64,000 nucleotides of DNA from Zingiber officinale (Eukaryota; Streptophyta; Magnoliopsida; Zingiberales; Zingiberaceae): contig NC_056002.1 in assembly GCF_018446385.1 (NCBI RefSeq), forward strand, positions 12,658,894 to 12,722,893. The letters run 5' to 3'. The notes under the pieces were generated by a model. The model had not been told where the DNA came from and did not search any database. It saw only the letters and a list, made by a program, of their open reading frames with translations. This document shows positions 22,522 through 33,344 of the stretch, piece by piece. A program made the translations under genes and the position numbers. Each line of letters opens with the position of its first letter. Positions within the stretch are counted from its first letter, which is position 1.

Positions 22522-24399
22522 CTAATCGGAGTTGACACTCTCTAACCCATCTATGGGGGTAGAGAAGATGCTCCTAGGAACCCAACACCTATTGGTGCTC
22601 CTTGGATGCTCTAGGTACTCACTAGGGATAACTTCCCTAGATACCTTCCTAGTGACCTTGTTGGGCTTCTTAGAAGCCTTGGTCACATTTTCTAGGTCAA
22701 CTCTAGGGATAACCTCCCTTATGACCTTGTTTGTGACTTTCTTAGACTTCTTAGAAGTCTTAGTCACATTTATTGCAAAAATACTCTTAGGGATGACTTC
22801 CCTAGTATTCTTGGCTTGACCACTAGACCTAGGGTTTGTTCCATAACTATATGGAACTCTATGGTAAGAGGGCACATCCTTCTTAGCCTTTGGTTTGTAT
22901 CCCAAACCTCTATGGCCATTGGATGACTTTTGTACCCCTAGACTTAGGTTATGCTCATTTTGCCCTAATAGGATATTTTCCATCCTTTTTAGGGTCTTTT
23001 CCATTTTATCAAGTCTTGACCTCAAGACTTGATTTTCCATCACTAAGTCCTTAGTTTTTGGTTTTCCATTAAGTTCATGAGCATTTTTGTTTCTAGGCTT
23101 GTATCTTACATCCTTAGAGTTATCGCCTAGGTTTTTACCTACATTCCTAGCCTTAGGGATAGTAGTTTTGGCATGTAGGGCCACATGCTTTTCCTTAAAG
23201 CCCTCATGCTTCCTATTCTTATGGTAAATCGCATTAAAATGATAAAAGTTAGAACCATCATGCTTTTTACCATAATGTAAAGGAGTAGGCTCAATAAATG
23301 TTACCTTCTTCTTTACCTTGGAGGCTCCCCCTTGCCTAGTGCCTCCTTGAGCCTTGACCACCTTCTTCCCCTTGGGGCATTGACTTCGGTAATGCCCCTT
23401 TTGATTGCAAGAGAAGCATATAATATGCTCCTTGCTCTTCTTTGTGTTGGGAATGATCTCCTTGGGCTTCGCCTTGCCCTTTTGTGCCACTTGGCCCTTC
23501 TTCTTGGTCAATTTAGGACACTTGCTCTTATAGTGCCCATGTTCCCTACACTCAAAACATATTATATGATTTTTATTATTAATTGAAATGTTTATACCTC
23601 TGCTTGCAGGGGTGGCATCTTTTTCTTTGGATCCGTAGGTAGAAGCTTCCTCTTGATCGGACCTTGATTCTCCTCCATTTGATTTTTCTTGACTTTTGGA
23701 GGTAGAAGCTTCTTCCTCCTCTTCTTCTCTTGACCCGGATGTAGAAGCTTCTTCTTCTTCTTGCTCCGGTGTCACCAAGGATTGCTCCCCCTCAATCCTA
23801 GAGGTGGAGGCTTCATCATCTTGAATGTGAAACAAGGAGTATGCTCCCTCCTTGTTCCCTTCGGTGCATTCCCTTGAGGATGAAGCTTCTTGGATTTCCT
23901 CTTCTTCGGAGGTTGAGTATCTCTCAACCTCGGAGTCCTCCTCTTGGTCTTGCTCCAAAGAGTCACCCTCTCTGGATTCTTCATTATCTTGTACAGTGGA
24001 GGGGATCTCTTCATGAAGCTTAGCCAATTTGCTCCAAAGTTCCTTTGCATCTTCAAATTCTCCAATTTTGCAAAGAATGGTGCTTGGCAATAAATTGACC
24101 AAAAGCTTGGTCACATTGTCATTTGCCTCGCACCTTTGGACTTGCTCCGGGCTCCATTTGCTTTTCTTTAGAACTTTGCCCTTTGAATTTCTTGGAACCT
24201 TGAAACCTTCCATTAGAGCAAACCATTGCTCTATCTCCATCATCAAGAAATTTTCAATTCTTGATCTCCAAGAATCGAAGCTTGTGGATGTGTATGGTGG
24301 AGCCACCCTTGTGTCAAATCCAAGTCCATCTTGGAATTGCATCTTGAAGTTGAGCTTGATAAAGTCTTGAACTTGAAGAATTTGCTCCAACTTCTTCAC
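22522..24399 (-). CDS. Ty1-copia-like Gag with two zinc knuckles (625 aa)
   Basis: A single uninterrupted frame of 625 residues. The N-terminal 135 residues are a copia Gag core (FDSWRSRIENFL, VTKLLVNLLPSTILCKIGEFEDAKELWSKL in consecutive parts). Residues 135-260 are acidic repeats rich in EEEEASTS. Two CCHC knuckles follow: C281-C284-H289-C294 (CFECREHGHYKSKC) and C328-C331-H336-C341 (CFSCNQKGHYRSQC). The basic C-terminal part has three REVIP-based repeats and a final NRCWVPRS, the same closing motif as the gag at 3-942. Family knowledge: Gag packages element RNA in cytoplasmic particles. The intact ORF in an element without pol suggests it is, or was until recently, selected for trans-mobilisation; that is inference. 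Confidence 0.9.
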   Translation of the reverse strand: MKKLEQILQVQDFIKLNFKMQFQDGLGFDTRVAPPYTSTSFDSWRSRIENFLMMEIEQWFALMEGFKVPRNSKGKVLKKSKWSPEQVQRCEANDNVTKLLVNLLPSTILCKIGEFEDAKELWSKLAKLHEEIPSTVQDNEESREGDSLEQDQEEDSEVERYSTSEEEEIQEASSSRECTEGNKEGAYSLFHIQDDEASTSRIEGEQSLVTPEQEEEEASTSGSREEEEEEASTSKSQEKSNGGESRSDQEEASTYGSKEKDATPASRGINISINNKNHIICFECREHGHYKSKCPKLTKKKGQVAQKGKAKPKEIIPNTKKSKEHIICFSCNQKGHYRSQCPKGKKVVKAQGGTRQGGASKVKKKVTFIEPTPLHYGKKHDGSNFYHFNAIYHKNRKHEGFKEKHVALHAKTTIPKARNVGKNLGDNSKDVRYKPRNKNAHELNGKPKTKDLVMENQVLRSRLDKMEKTLKRMENILLGQNEHNLSLGVQKSSNGHRGLGYKPKAKKDVPSYHRVPYSYGTNPRSSGQAKNTREVIPKSIFAINVTKTSKKSKKVTNKVIREVIPRVDLENVTKASKKPNKVTRKVSREVIPSEYLEHPRSTNRCWVPRSIFSTPIDGLESVNSD

Positions 24400-24460
24400 C
24401 CTCTAGCTTTTCTTGTTATGCTTGACCCTTCCGGCGATGATTCCGGTGAAGAGCGGCCTT

Positions 24461-24472
24461 GCTCTGATACCA
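24461..24472 (-). promoter_or_regulatory. primer-binding site (initiator Met-tRNA type)
   Basis: On - it reads TGGTATCAGAGC two bases after the 5' LTR end (CCTAACA AG). This is the classic plant copia site complementary to the 3' end of initiator methionine tRNA. Confidence 0.93.
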
Positions 24473-24474
24473 CT

Positions 24475-25900
24475 TGTTAGGACCAAAAGTAGCTAGAGGG
24501 GGGGGTGAATAGCTCGTCGCGTGCTCGTTGCTCGGTGTTGCTTGTTTCTTCAAGAATGCGCAGCGGAAAATACAGAAACAAACACAAACACGCTAACACT
24601 AGGATTTTACTTGGTATCCACCTCACAAGAGGTGACTAATCCAAGGATCCACACCAACGCACACACCCTCCACTATGAATAACACTCCTTTATGGTAACT
24701 ACCAAAGGCGGAGAAGCCCTACAACACTCTCAATACAAGAAGAAGAAAGGGAAATACAAGTTAAGCAAAAGCTTACAAGATGTGCCGTAAAAACCCTAAC
24801 CCTAACTTCTTCCTCTTGCAATAGATCCACCTCTTGACTTGGAAAGCCTCCAAGAACCTTCAAGAAGGCGATCACGTGCTTGTAGAGAGCTGTGGAGGAG
24901 CTGGAATGAATCGAGAAGAGCTCGAAGAGAAGACCACGCTCGCCTGCGGCTTTAAACCCGACGCGGTCGGATCCCGATCGATTCGAATGTTCGAATCGAT
25001 CGGGAGGCTGGATCGATCCACGGATCGATCCGGCCTGCTGGGAAAAATGCCCGGATCGATCCACGGATAGATCCAGCGCTGATCGGTCTGCCGATCGATC
25101 GTGACCGCGATCGGGACCTGATCGATCCACGGATCGATCCGAGCTGATCGCTGGGAAGAATCTAGATCGATCCACCGATCGATCCAGCTGGATCGATCCA
25201 CGATCGATCCAAAGACTTGGTTTTGCCCAAAACCAAGTCCCAAACCTCCCTAACCAACATCCGGTCAACCTCGACCGTTGGTACATCATGCCTCGCATCG
25301 GTCACTCCCTTGCCAGGACTCCCACCAAGTGTCCGGTCAATCCTTTGACCCACTTGGACTTTTACTCGTCGTGCAAGTATCCGGTCACTCCATTGACCTA
25401 CTTGGACTTCCACCAGATGTCCGGTCAACCTTGACCCATCTGGACTTCCTTTCTTGCCAAGTATCCAATCCTTTGACCTACTTGGACTTCCCAACACCAG
25501 ATGTCCGATCATCCTTGATCCATCTGGATTTCCTTCCTTGCCTGGCTTCACTCACCAGGACTTTCACCTAGCTTCACTCACTAGGGTTTTCCATCTGCCT
25601 AGCTTCACTCACTAGGACTTTCACCTAGCTTCACTCACTAGGGTTTTCCATCTGCCTAGCTTCACTCACTAGGACTTTCACCTGGCTTCACTCACCAGGA
25701 TTTCCTTCTGCCTAGCTTCACTCACTAGGACTTTCACTCTGCCTGACATTCCAGTTAGGACTTCCCAGTCAAGTATCCAGTCAACCTTGATCTACTTGAC
25801 TCTTCTTCAATCAATATCTTATTGTCAAACATCTAAACCCAAACCAAGACTCAGCTTGGTTACCCAGGTCAACCTTGACCTGAGGGATATTGCACCAACA
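24475..25900 (-). repeat. 5' LTR of the 7.2-kb element
   Basis: 1,426 bases. Its first 360 bases differ from the partner LTR by about one substitution plus the shorter G run (8). The stretch 24835-25480 carries many small deletions relative to 19060-19740, so it is 63 bases shorter overall. It keeps the GATCGATC cluster (24970-25215) and the 20-30-base minisatellite (25545-25745). Confidence 0.92.
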
Positions 25901-26267
25901 GGAGGATCCCAAGAGGAAGTTGTTTAAGGAAAGACAGGAGTCTGCAAGAAAAGATGTCGAACGGGCATTTGGGGTGCTCCAATCTCGATGGGTGATTGTC
26001 AGAGGCCCAACTCGTTATTGATATAGGAAAAAGTTAAAACAAATCATGTTAGCATGCATTATTTTGTATAATATGATTGTTGAGGATGAGGGAGGTCACG
26101 TGACAAATTGGTACAACGATGAAGGTGACGAACCCGCACAACCTATCCATGACTCAAACCAAGGATTTCAGGATTATCTTCGAACAAATTCTGAGCTACG
26201 TGATACTTAAGTTCATCACCAACTTCGTGCCGACTTAGTTGAGCATATCGGGGTAATACAACAATAA

Positions 26268-26790
26268 TCCATGAATTAATATTTCATATATTATTTTTAA
26301 TTTCATAATAATATGGTTTATTTAAGTTATTGTTACATTTCAATTTCATAATTAGATGGTAATTTAAAATAAATTTCGTTTTCCCAACTCTGTAAGTTTA
26401 GCCCCTCAGTTATAATTTCGTTTTCCCAACTTTATAATTTTAGCCGCTCAGTTGTAATTTCATTTTCCCAAGTTTATTATTTCGTTTTCCCAACATTAAA
26501 ATTTCATTTTCTCACAAACATTTATTTTATTTAATAAATATATTAAAAAATTAATATTATTTTTGAAAAACAATAAAATTATATTTTTAAAAGTAAGATT
26601 AATAATAATAATAATTTAAATATTTTAAAATATATTTATTTAATATGATATAATTTCAAGATAATTAAGTAGATTGTGAGACTCATAAATAATGAATATT
26701 AATGTTAAAATAAATATGGGTGTAAGAAGAAGGTTGTTATAATGAGTATGTGGTTTTTTTTTTTTTTTTTTTTTTTATATGATTTGCGGA
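26268..26790. other. Harbinger 3' region and spacer
   Basis: Non-coding. Three to four copies of a TTTCGTTTTCCCAACT-based unit of 40-55 bases lie at 26375-26500, then AT-rich sequence, then a run of about 23 T at 26754-26776. The Harbinger right end probably lies near 26735-26750. Confidence 0.5.
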
Positions 26791-27034
26791 TGCCCTGATT
26801 AGGCCTAGCAATTTCTGGAAAAAAAAAGAGAAAATACATGTCATAGCGTGACGTGCCATGTGCCAAAGAAGGATAGGGAAATCATTCCGTTCCACCACCG
26901 CGAACCGACTGCTAGGGTTTTTTCTCCGCCACCTCCGGCTATCTGCACCGACGCCGCCGCCGCCGCCGCCGCCTCGACCGTCTCTTCTTACTGTCTCTCG
27001 TCTTCCGTGCGCCTCTTTTTTTTTCTCGCTTGGA
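26791..27034 (+). promoter_or_regulatory. upstream/5' UTR of COA5
   Basis: GC-rich leader with a GCC microsatellite (GCCGCCGCCGCCGCCGCC, about 26951-26972) and a CT-rich end just before the start codon. An alanine-rich open frame here is a product of the microsatellite. No clear TATA box. Confidence 0.5.
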
Positions 27035-30000
27035 ATGTCGAAGTCATGTAAAGGTCTGGCGATGGAGCTCGTCAAGTGCCTCAGCGAGTCTGACTGCGTT
27101 AAGGTGTGTAAAACTTAAAATTTGATCTGAATTTTTCTCGCGTTGTCGAATAAACGTCTTTCTTGTATTTTTCACCAAATTGATCTTCAGAGGAAGGGAC
27201 TAGGAAGGGGCTGGGGTGGGTGGGTGGGTTGGGAAGTATTACCAAAGCGTTAGAGATCAAGTGCTTGAATCCTTAGAGAGAGGAATTTGAAATTTATTTT
27301 TGGTTCTTGTAAAGCGTGTTAAGAAAAGTAGCGCCTTTCTGCTTCGCAATGAATGATTTCTGAGGTAAAGTTTACTTTAGCCCAGCGTGAATAACTACGA
27401 ATTGTCAGGATTATGCAGGAAAGTTGGTTTGGGGGGATGAAAGTTGGAACATGTTGTTGCCCTATGCAACTGGTTTTCTTTAATCCAATTGTCAGAACAA
27501 TTTTCTTTCTCAAAATGATAATAAATAGTCCATTTGTAGGATAGGGAAATGTCTACAGTCTATTCTTTCTTTTTTGACTATTTTTAGTGGTAGAGGAGCT
27601 CCACCTTGCAGTTTGTAGTCTGAAGATATCTAGACTAGATAATGAAATAATTTATTTTCCCTTTTAGAGAAGGAAAAGATTATATTAGTTTTCTGTTATA
27701 TTAAAGACAAATTTGATATTGCAAAACTCATGCACCTAAGGATCTAGATATCCAATATCACATTCTTTTTATTACAATTTCAAGATGCATTACATTCTTG
27801 CTGCTTTTTATTGCCACTGCTAATCTATAGGAGATGTTTAGGGACCTACTAACTGTTAAGAAACTTTAGCCTTTAAAATTGCCTACGATGAATTGGTAAA
27901 ATTAGAGAAAATAAGGAGTTAATTTACTAGTAAGCATTATCAAAGATGAGTGGAATATTTTGTTACAGAAGTTGTGTTGAACGAATGACAGGTAAAAGTG
28001 AAACCAAGGAAAATTCTTTTAATCATATCCGAGTATTCAAACAGGTATGGCCTTTCAAACGAGCTGAATGACAGGATAAGATCCATTTAGGTCATCCAGT
28101 ATGATCGAGAAATTTATCTACTTTTATGGAATATGCAAAGTTTGGCTGGAAATTTATCTACTCTTCTAGATTGCTGCATGCAGCAGAATTTTACTAACGC
28201 ATGCACAAACTGAGAAACTAGTCAAATTATATGCTATTTTGAAACTCCTGTTGACCTAAATTATGTTGTATCATGTCCATTCTAGGAGCATAGGTGTTGT
28301 GACAGTGATGGTTACAAATAGAGTAATATCCAAGGTTTCAACCTAGGGATGTTTGGTCAGATATAGTTCTACAATATATCTATAATGGATGATTTGATGA
28401 AATTGTGTAAATGTTAGGTCTACCAACTGCATCGACCACCAAAATAACTGTTCATTTGGCATGGTTTTGGTAAATTGTTTAATGTTCAATATATAGAAGT
28501 AGTTTATTTCTGTGATGGAATGTTATTTGCATCATCTTAAAGGTTTTAGATATTAACCATATTAGATTTTCTTAGGAAGTAAATGTTGGTTTTTGATGCA
28601 CATTCTATAACACTTTAATATATCTAAAATTGGTCTGGGCATACTGAGACTTATCTGTATGACTACTACTGTTACAATCTGGATCATCATTTACCTAGAC
28701 AATTGAACAACTCAAGGAAAGCCATCAAACTTTTGTTTTGCTGCCAGATGGCTTCTCAGTTTTTTTTTTTGAAATCATATTTCTTTTGTCGGTTTTTGAC
28801 TCTTTAGATTTCTTCATCAACTTCCATATGTCTCCTCGTGGAAGCATTTCTGCATAGAAATTTCAGCTTCATTGCAAACGGGTTCTCACTAAATTTCTGC
28901 ATATCTTTTGACTCTTTAAATTTCTGCATCAACCTTGTATGGCTACTATTCCTTTCCTTTATTTTCTCTGAGTTAATGCAATGTTTCTTCCGCCTCACCA
29001 TGTGGGTGCTTTAACTTCTTCACATAATATTTGCCTTTACTTCCTCGCTCAAAACTACATTCTGTGATGATTGATTGCCAGATTATCTCTTTATTAGGAT
29101 TTTAAAAGCTGTATAACTTGCCCCTAAAGGAGTAGGGGAACAGTTGAACTTCAAGAAACTGAACATTAAATGTTTAAAAGAGAATCATCTGTAGTGCATC
29201 AATCAGAGTCTTATATGTTTAATGTAGTTTTGACTATTCTCATTAAATGTTTATAGGTAATGAGTTTTTTTCCCCTAATCCGCAAATACACCATGACTTT
29301 CAAAGGGTAGAAATTATTTACAGTCATTGGACGTTCTATTTTGTCATAAATCTCTTGTTTAGCATGTATGTTGAACTCATGCAATACATGGTTTCTGGTG
29401 AATATCCATTTATTCTCAACAACTTGTAGAAAGGCCTTTGTATTAGCAAAAAATGGCCTATGTTTGTCAGTGGCATTGCCATTCTTAACCAAGGCCAAGA
29501 AGGATGACATTGATGGTTTCATTTTAGGAGACTTATTTAACTTTCAATAAACACATTATACATGAAACAACCTGATATATAAGCTTTTTATTAGCTCAAG
29601 TATTTATGCTCATTTGCCTTGAACTTTTCAGGTGGATAAGCGATCTTACAGGGAATGTGCTGGGGAAAAGGCTCCTTCAATATCAAGTGAATGCGTAGGA
29701 CTTAGGGAGACATACTTCAACTGCAAGAGGGGCCAGGCATGGAATAACAAATCCCTGGCACTTTTTTAATGCTTCACAACTTCAAACAGTAAATCATGCA
29801 TCAATGATTTATTCTCAGAAAATGTTGATTTATACAAAAAATTTCCATCATGCTTCAACTTCAAAGTCATTAGTTGAACAAGTTTGGATCTTTAGTTAGT
29901 TTTGTTCTATCACTTTTAGCTGTTTTATGCATGACATTTGCTTTTGTCTAACTAGATATATTTAATCATCAAGTAATATTAGATTAGACTGGACTCCTGT

Positions 30001-30323
30001 CTTTTAACTTTTTTGGTTGGGTTATGCATCTTGATTGAACTTGCCTGAAGATTTTTTTGTTGTTCATTTTTTTTTCTGATTTAAATGCAGTAATTTGGGA
30101 GCATTGGCAGAACCTGCTTCTTTTTGTTTTTATGATCAAACTGAATGGTTTATAGGATTTATGTTGACATTTACTAGTATAATAGTTGTCTTTCATACTT
30201 ATGATTTCTAAATTGGCTTTTGTCTCCGCTACTTGAATTTTAAGTTATTATTATTTTTATTTTTATTTTTTATAATTTCAGGTTGACATGAGAACACGGA
30301 TACGTGGCAACAAAGGTTACTAG
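27035..30323 (+). CDS. COA5: cytochrome c oxidase assembly factor 5 (PET191 type)
   Basis: Exons 27035-27103, 29632-29736 and 30282-30323 join to 216 bases, 71 residues plus stop, in frame. The protein starts MSKSCKGLAMELVKCLSESD and ends RIRGNKGY. It has the twin CX9C pairs C5/C15 and C44/C54, plus the two extra conserved cysteines C21 and C32. That arrangement, with the RGNKGY-like tail, is that of PET191/COA5, a small intermembrane-space protein imported by the Mia40 relay and needed to assemble cytochrome c oxidase. Family length is about 70-75 residues, so it is complete. Intron 1 (2.5 kb) is GT-AG. Intron 2 (29737-30281) begins GC (CAG|GCATGG) and ends AG. No alternative GT keeps the conserved GQVDMR-like junction, so a GC-AG intron is the best model. 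Confidence 0.93.
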
Positions 30324-30864
30324 ATCGAACTCATTAGACATTACATAAGCTAAATGCCTGGTTTATTGTTTTCTCCGGATGTAGACTGCTGGATGAGAAA
30401 ACTAAACCAATCCGCCAATCTTTTTTGATGAAGATTTCTTTGGTTTTGTAAAGAAGTTTGTGTTTCTTCTATTTAAACAGCTAATGAATTGCCATAGCCA
30501 AAAAATAATAATCTGTATGATTTTCACACACCATCATACAAATGTGTCTTTGTTGTTTAGGTGCAGTTTATGCAATTAAAAACCTTGGAAAGTGTGGTGT
30601 GCCCAATTGTTTCTTAACTACAAAACCTTCAGTTATAATAATTTACTATAATGAAGTATTTCTTCTCTGGAGCACAGAAGGAACTCAAAACAAACAGAGG
30701 CTCATGTGTATAGAGAACTAATGCATGATAAAAATAAAAATAAAATGAAAAAAAAGGAGAGAAACCTTTGCAGCAAGTAAAGATCATAAAACACACAGTA
30801 ATCCATAATCCAAAACTGACCTACAGTATAAGTATTCTGGAGGATCCATACTTATATGTGTAAA
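30324..30864. other. 3' region between COA5 and MIR160
   Basis: COA5 3' UTR and intergenic AT-rich sequence; the two genes converge. No other feature seen. Confidence 0.5.
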
Positions 30865-30966
30865 ATTAATGTGCTTGGCTCCTTGCATGCCACCCACAAT
30901 AGCCAAGCATGCCATGGAGCTTGATCTACATCATGTGTGGCATACAGGGAGCCAGGCACCATTACA
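30865..30966 (-). ncRNA. MIR160: MIR160 precursor hairpin
   Basis: On -, 30958-30938 reads TGCCTGGCTCCCTGTATGCC followed by A, identical at all 21 positions to canonical plant miR160. The opposite arm (30893-30871 on -) pairs with it, with two mismatches and one G-U. The star strand is GCATGCAAGGAGCCAAGCA-like, and pairing extends both outward (TAAT/ATTA) and inward (CCACAC/GTGGGTGG). The mature arm is 5' of the loop, as in other MIR160 genes. miR160 directs cleavage of ARF10/16/17 auxin-response-factor mRNAs. The primary transcript probably starts near 31200 on -. Family identity is very secure; expression is not shown by the sequence. Confidence 0.96.
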
Positions 30967-31300
30967 TAACTAATCTACTAACCAACTCTTCACCTGTTCT
31001 CCTCCTCTGAAAGTTTCTGATTACTTTGATCTCAACACAGCAGCAGCTGCAGGAGGTAACAGAGGAAGGAAGAAGATGAAGAAGAAATAGCGAATTTGTC
31101 TTCCTGCTCTTCCACCAAAGCAAATTAATAGAAACAACAAGTAGCACTTAGCAAATTCCATGAAAGGGAGAGAAAATGAGAAAGAAGACAGTGAAAGTGA
31201 ATGAAGCTGAACCTTTATGCTTTATAATAATTTATATTACAGGGGTAGGCCTCATCTTATATAATGCATGTATTTTATCTATGAAAAGTTAGTAAACTAA
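30967..31300 (-). promoter_or_regulatory. probable MIR160 leader and promoter
   Basis: On -, this is upstream of the hairpin and includes a GCAGCTGCTGCTGTG-containing stretch and CT/GA-rich tracts (TTCTTCTTCATCTTCTTCC) common in plant pol II leaders. A TATA-like ATTATAAAG (about 31220 on -) could serve as promoter. Assignment is by position only. Confidence 0.4.
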
Positions 31301-33344
31301 TACATGACCAAGGTTCAACTTACACTTGTCGTGTTTTCTAGTTTCTCAGTTGAAGGGAAGACAAAGGCAAGTTTGTCTTGGATTACTTGGAAGAACGTGA
31401 GATTCTTAGAAGATTTTCAAACTAAAAATATTATAAATCTATATGCCAACCAATGAAAATTAAAAGAAAAAACAGTAGATACATAGCCCTAGTCAAATTG
31501 GAGTTGGTGGCTTTTATTGATTTTCATTGCATCCAGATCTCCCTTGACCTATTGAGAACTCTTCTGACCTCATTCATTTCCTTCAAGTTTAAGACAGATG
31601 TTTTTTTAACCAAGTTAATCATCTCTGAAAATGATGTAATTCACAAAATGAATATTATGGGGAATTTTAATCTTCTTATTTTGACAAGTGTTTAGGCACA
31701 TTTTAACACTGTTTCACATAATTTCGATTTACAAATGCTATATATTCAGGAGTAGTTGATGGAAAGTATTTAACAACCAGGTACTCAACCAACCAGTGGG
31801 GAAATGAAGAGGATTAGGTACACCTCCCAAAAGACAGGTAACAGAAACAATTAATAAATAAATAGAGACAAAAGTTTCAGGTTAAATTTTGCTTTCCTTC
31901 CAAATAAAAGATGTTAAAGAACATTTGGCTTTATGTAATAAACAAGGACAAACTGTTCTGCTCTTTTTTGGTAGTTCAGGTATCAAAGTCTATGCATGAA
32001 CTAGAAGGTCCATCTTGTGTCTCCTTCAGATGTTCAGCTTTGCTTTAGTTTCAAGGAAAACATTAGTATCTAATAATACAGTATTAAACTGTGGAAATCT
32101 TGGAAGATTATCAGTAGAAGACATCTGATGCATATATTATTGTTTGAGAAAGGAGTACATTGGAAAAGGAGAAGAAAACCTCTGATTTGATGACTATAAA
32201 TCTGCTGAATATTTCAGAAAGCATGTTTGAAGTTGTGTAATATGACTTTTGCACTCTCCTTTGGTTGACCTTTGTAGTGGAGTTAAGATAGATGTGCAGA
32301 AAAGTCAGATATGTTTCAGCAAGATTCAATCTGCATTCTGCAAGTAGATTTTTAACAGAAAAATGAAGAGATTGCTGGCTTATGATAATAACTAGTTCAT
32401 ATCTTTTTCTTCTTCTTGTCACGCCAATGCCTTCTAAAGTCGAAGTAGTTGATGCGTTTATGATAAATCCAGTTAGTCGAAGTAGCTGATGCATTTATGA
32501 TAAGTCTAATTTAATTAGCCGGCGGCTAGTCCAGAATTCAAAGTATCCTTTCGTTGTACTCCCATTAAGAAGAAAAATTTCTACAAATATATCATAACTA
32601 AGGATCGAATCGTGAGTATCTGGGGGACAACACACTGGGTGACAATCTGAATATCCTACCACAACACCATAATTTCAGAAAAATTATTTCTAAAAATTAC
32701 ATCACTTTTGTTTATTTCTAAAAAATTTAAATAGATAAAAATATAAATAAAATAAGTTATTTTTATCTTAAATGAAGTAAATAGAGAAAATTGTCTCTAT
32801 TTTCTCTTATAATTTTTTTTCCTTTCTGCATTAATCTTTCAAAAATAAACAGCACATAAGTATTTTATTTTGCTTTCCTTATATAAAGTTATGTCTATCC
32901 GATCATAATAATATACTTACAAAATGTTTTATATATATATAGGAAAGTGTAAATAAAAGAAATATAAATTAATTACATTTGCTATTTTACAAAATAAAAA
33001 AACAAAAGGTTAAAATGAAAAAGAAACTTGGAGTCCATATTACTCGGCTCCACCTCAGGTGTTAAAAATCAATCTGAACCAATAATCTCATTTGAGTTAA
33101 TCCTTAAAAAAATCAGATTTAAATTGGAAGTTTTTAATTATGATTAAATTCGGATCTAAGTTTTTTAGATTCCGTTCAGATCCTAATTGATCTGAATTTA
33201 GATTTTAATAGATTTTTAAGGTTAAATTAAATGTTATTTTAAAAATTAAGATAAATATGATGAATTATAAAAATAATAAAAAAATATTTGGATTATTCAA
33301 GTTATTTGAGCCAGAATATTCTGATGGATCGAATTGATTTAAGG
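31301..33344. other. intergenic, no gene recognised
   Basis: AT-rich. Short open frames (for example on - at 32111-32494) lack known motifs. The part 33010-33330 has repeated AATCTGAA/GATTTAAATT words like those of decayed plant repeats. Confidence 0.5.

Larger units (their letters stand above)
18664..25905 (-). mobile_element. complete gag-only LTR retrotransposon, TSD GGAGG
   Basis: The element is 18669-25900 (7,232 bases) between GGAGG duplicates at 18664-18668 and 25901-25905. On the - strand the order is 5' LTR (25900-24475), primer-binding site, a single gag ORF (24399-22522), 2.36 kb of non-coding spacer, polypurine tract, and 3' LTR (20157-18669). It has no pol domains. This is a structurally complete non-autonomous element of the TR-GAG kind, inserted in the Harbinger transposase between its second Asp and its Glu. 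Confidence 0.92.
16120..26267 (+). pseudogene. PIF/Harbinger DDE transposase, split by two insertions
   Basis: Three pieces: 16120-16571, 18198-18668 and 25906-26267. Piece 1 starts MSHSTGNSSSSSSS and includes FRRRFRMRKELFLRIV. It changes frame near 16455 and again near 16500, then reads AYGVPADHLDEYLRMG. Piece 2 continues with FCEYVVEIFG, then NLDCMHWKWKNCP (first catalytic Asp), and after a frame change NDINVLYE (second Asp). Piece 3 carries KDVERAFGVLQSRW (catalytic Glu) and MLACIILYNMIVEDEGG. The DDE triad residues are visible, but stops (for example TGA in place of Trp near 26015) and frameshifts disable it. The reading continues cleanly across each insertion when one target duplicate is counted once, which proves the insertions came later. 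Confidence 0.88.
14076..26750 (+). mobile_element. PIF/Harbinger DNA transposon interrupted by two LTR elements
   Basis: Two + strand reading regions, a SANT-type ORF1 (14475-15716) and a DDE transposase (from 16120), lie in the order usual for plant PIF/Harbinger elements. The left end is probably GAGCAACTGCAATG at 14076, just after TAA (14073-14075), a fitting 3-base target. The right end near 26750 could not be matched to it, so its position is approximate. Without the 16572-18192 and 18669-25900 insertions and their duplicated targets, the element would be about 3.8 kb. Frameshifts and stops in both ORFs make it non-autonomous now. Confidence 0.8.

Noticed and set aside
14076-26750. Complete definition of Harbinger terminal inverted repeats
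   Set aside because: The left end looks good, but I could not find a matching right end near 26750, so no TIR pair is claimed.
26848-27118. Alanine/proline-rich frames upstream of COA5
   Set aside because: They come from the GCC microsatellite of the 5' UTR; the COA5 frame is supported by cysteines and exons.
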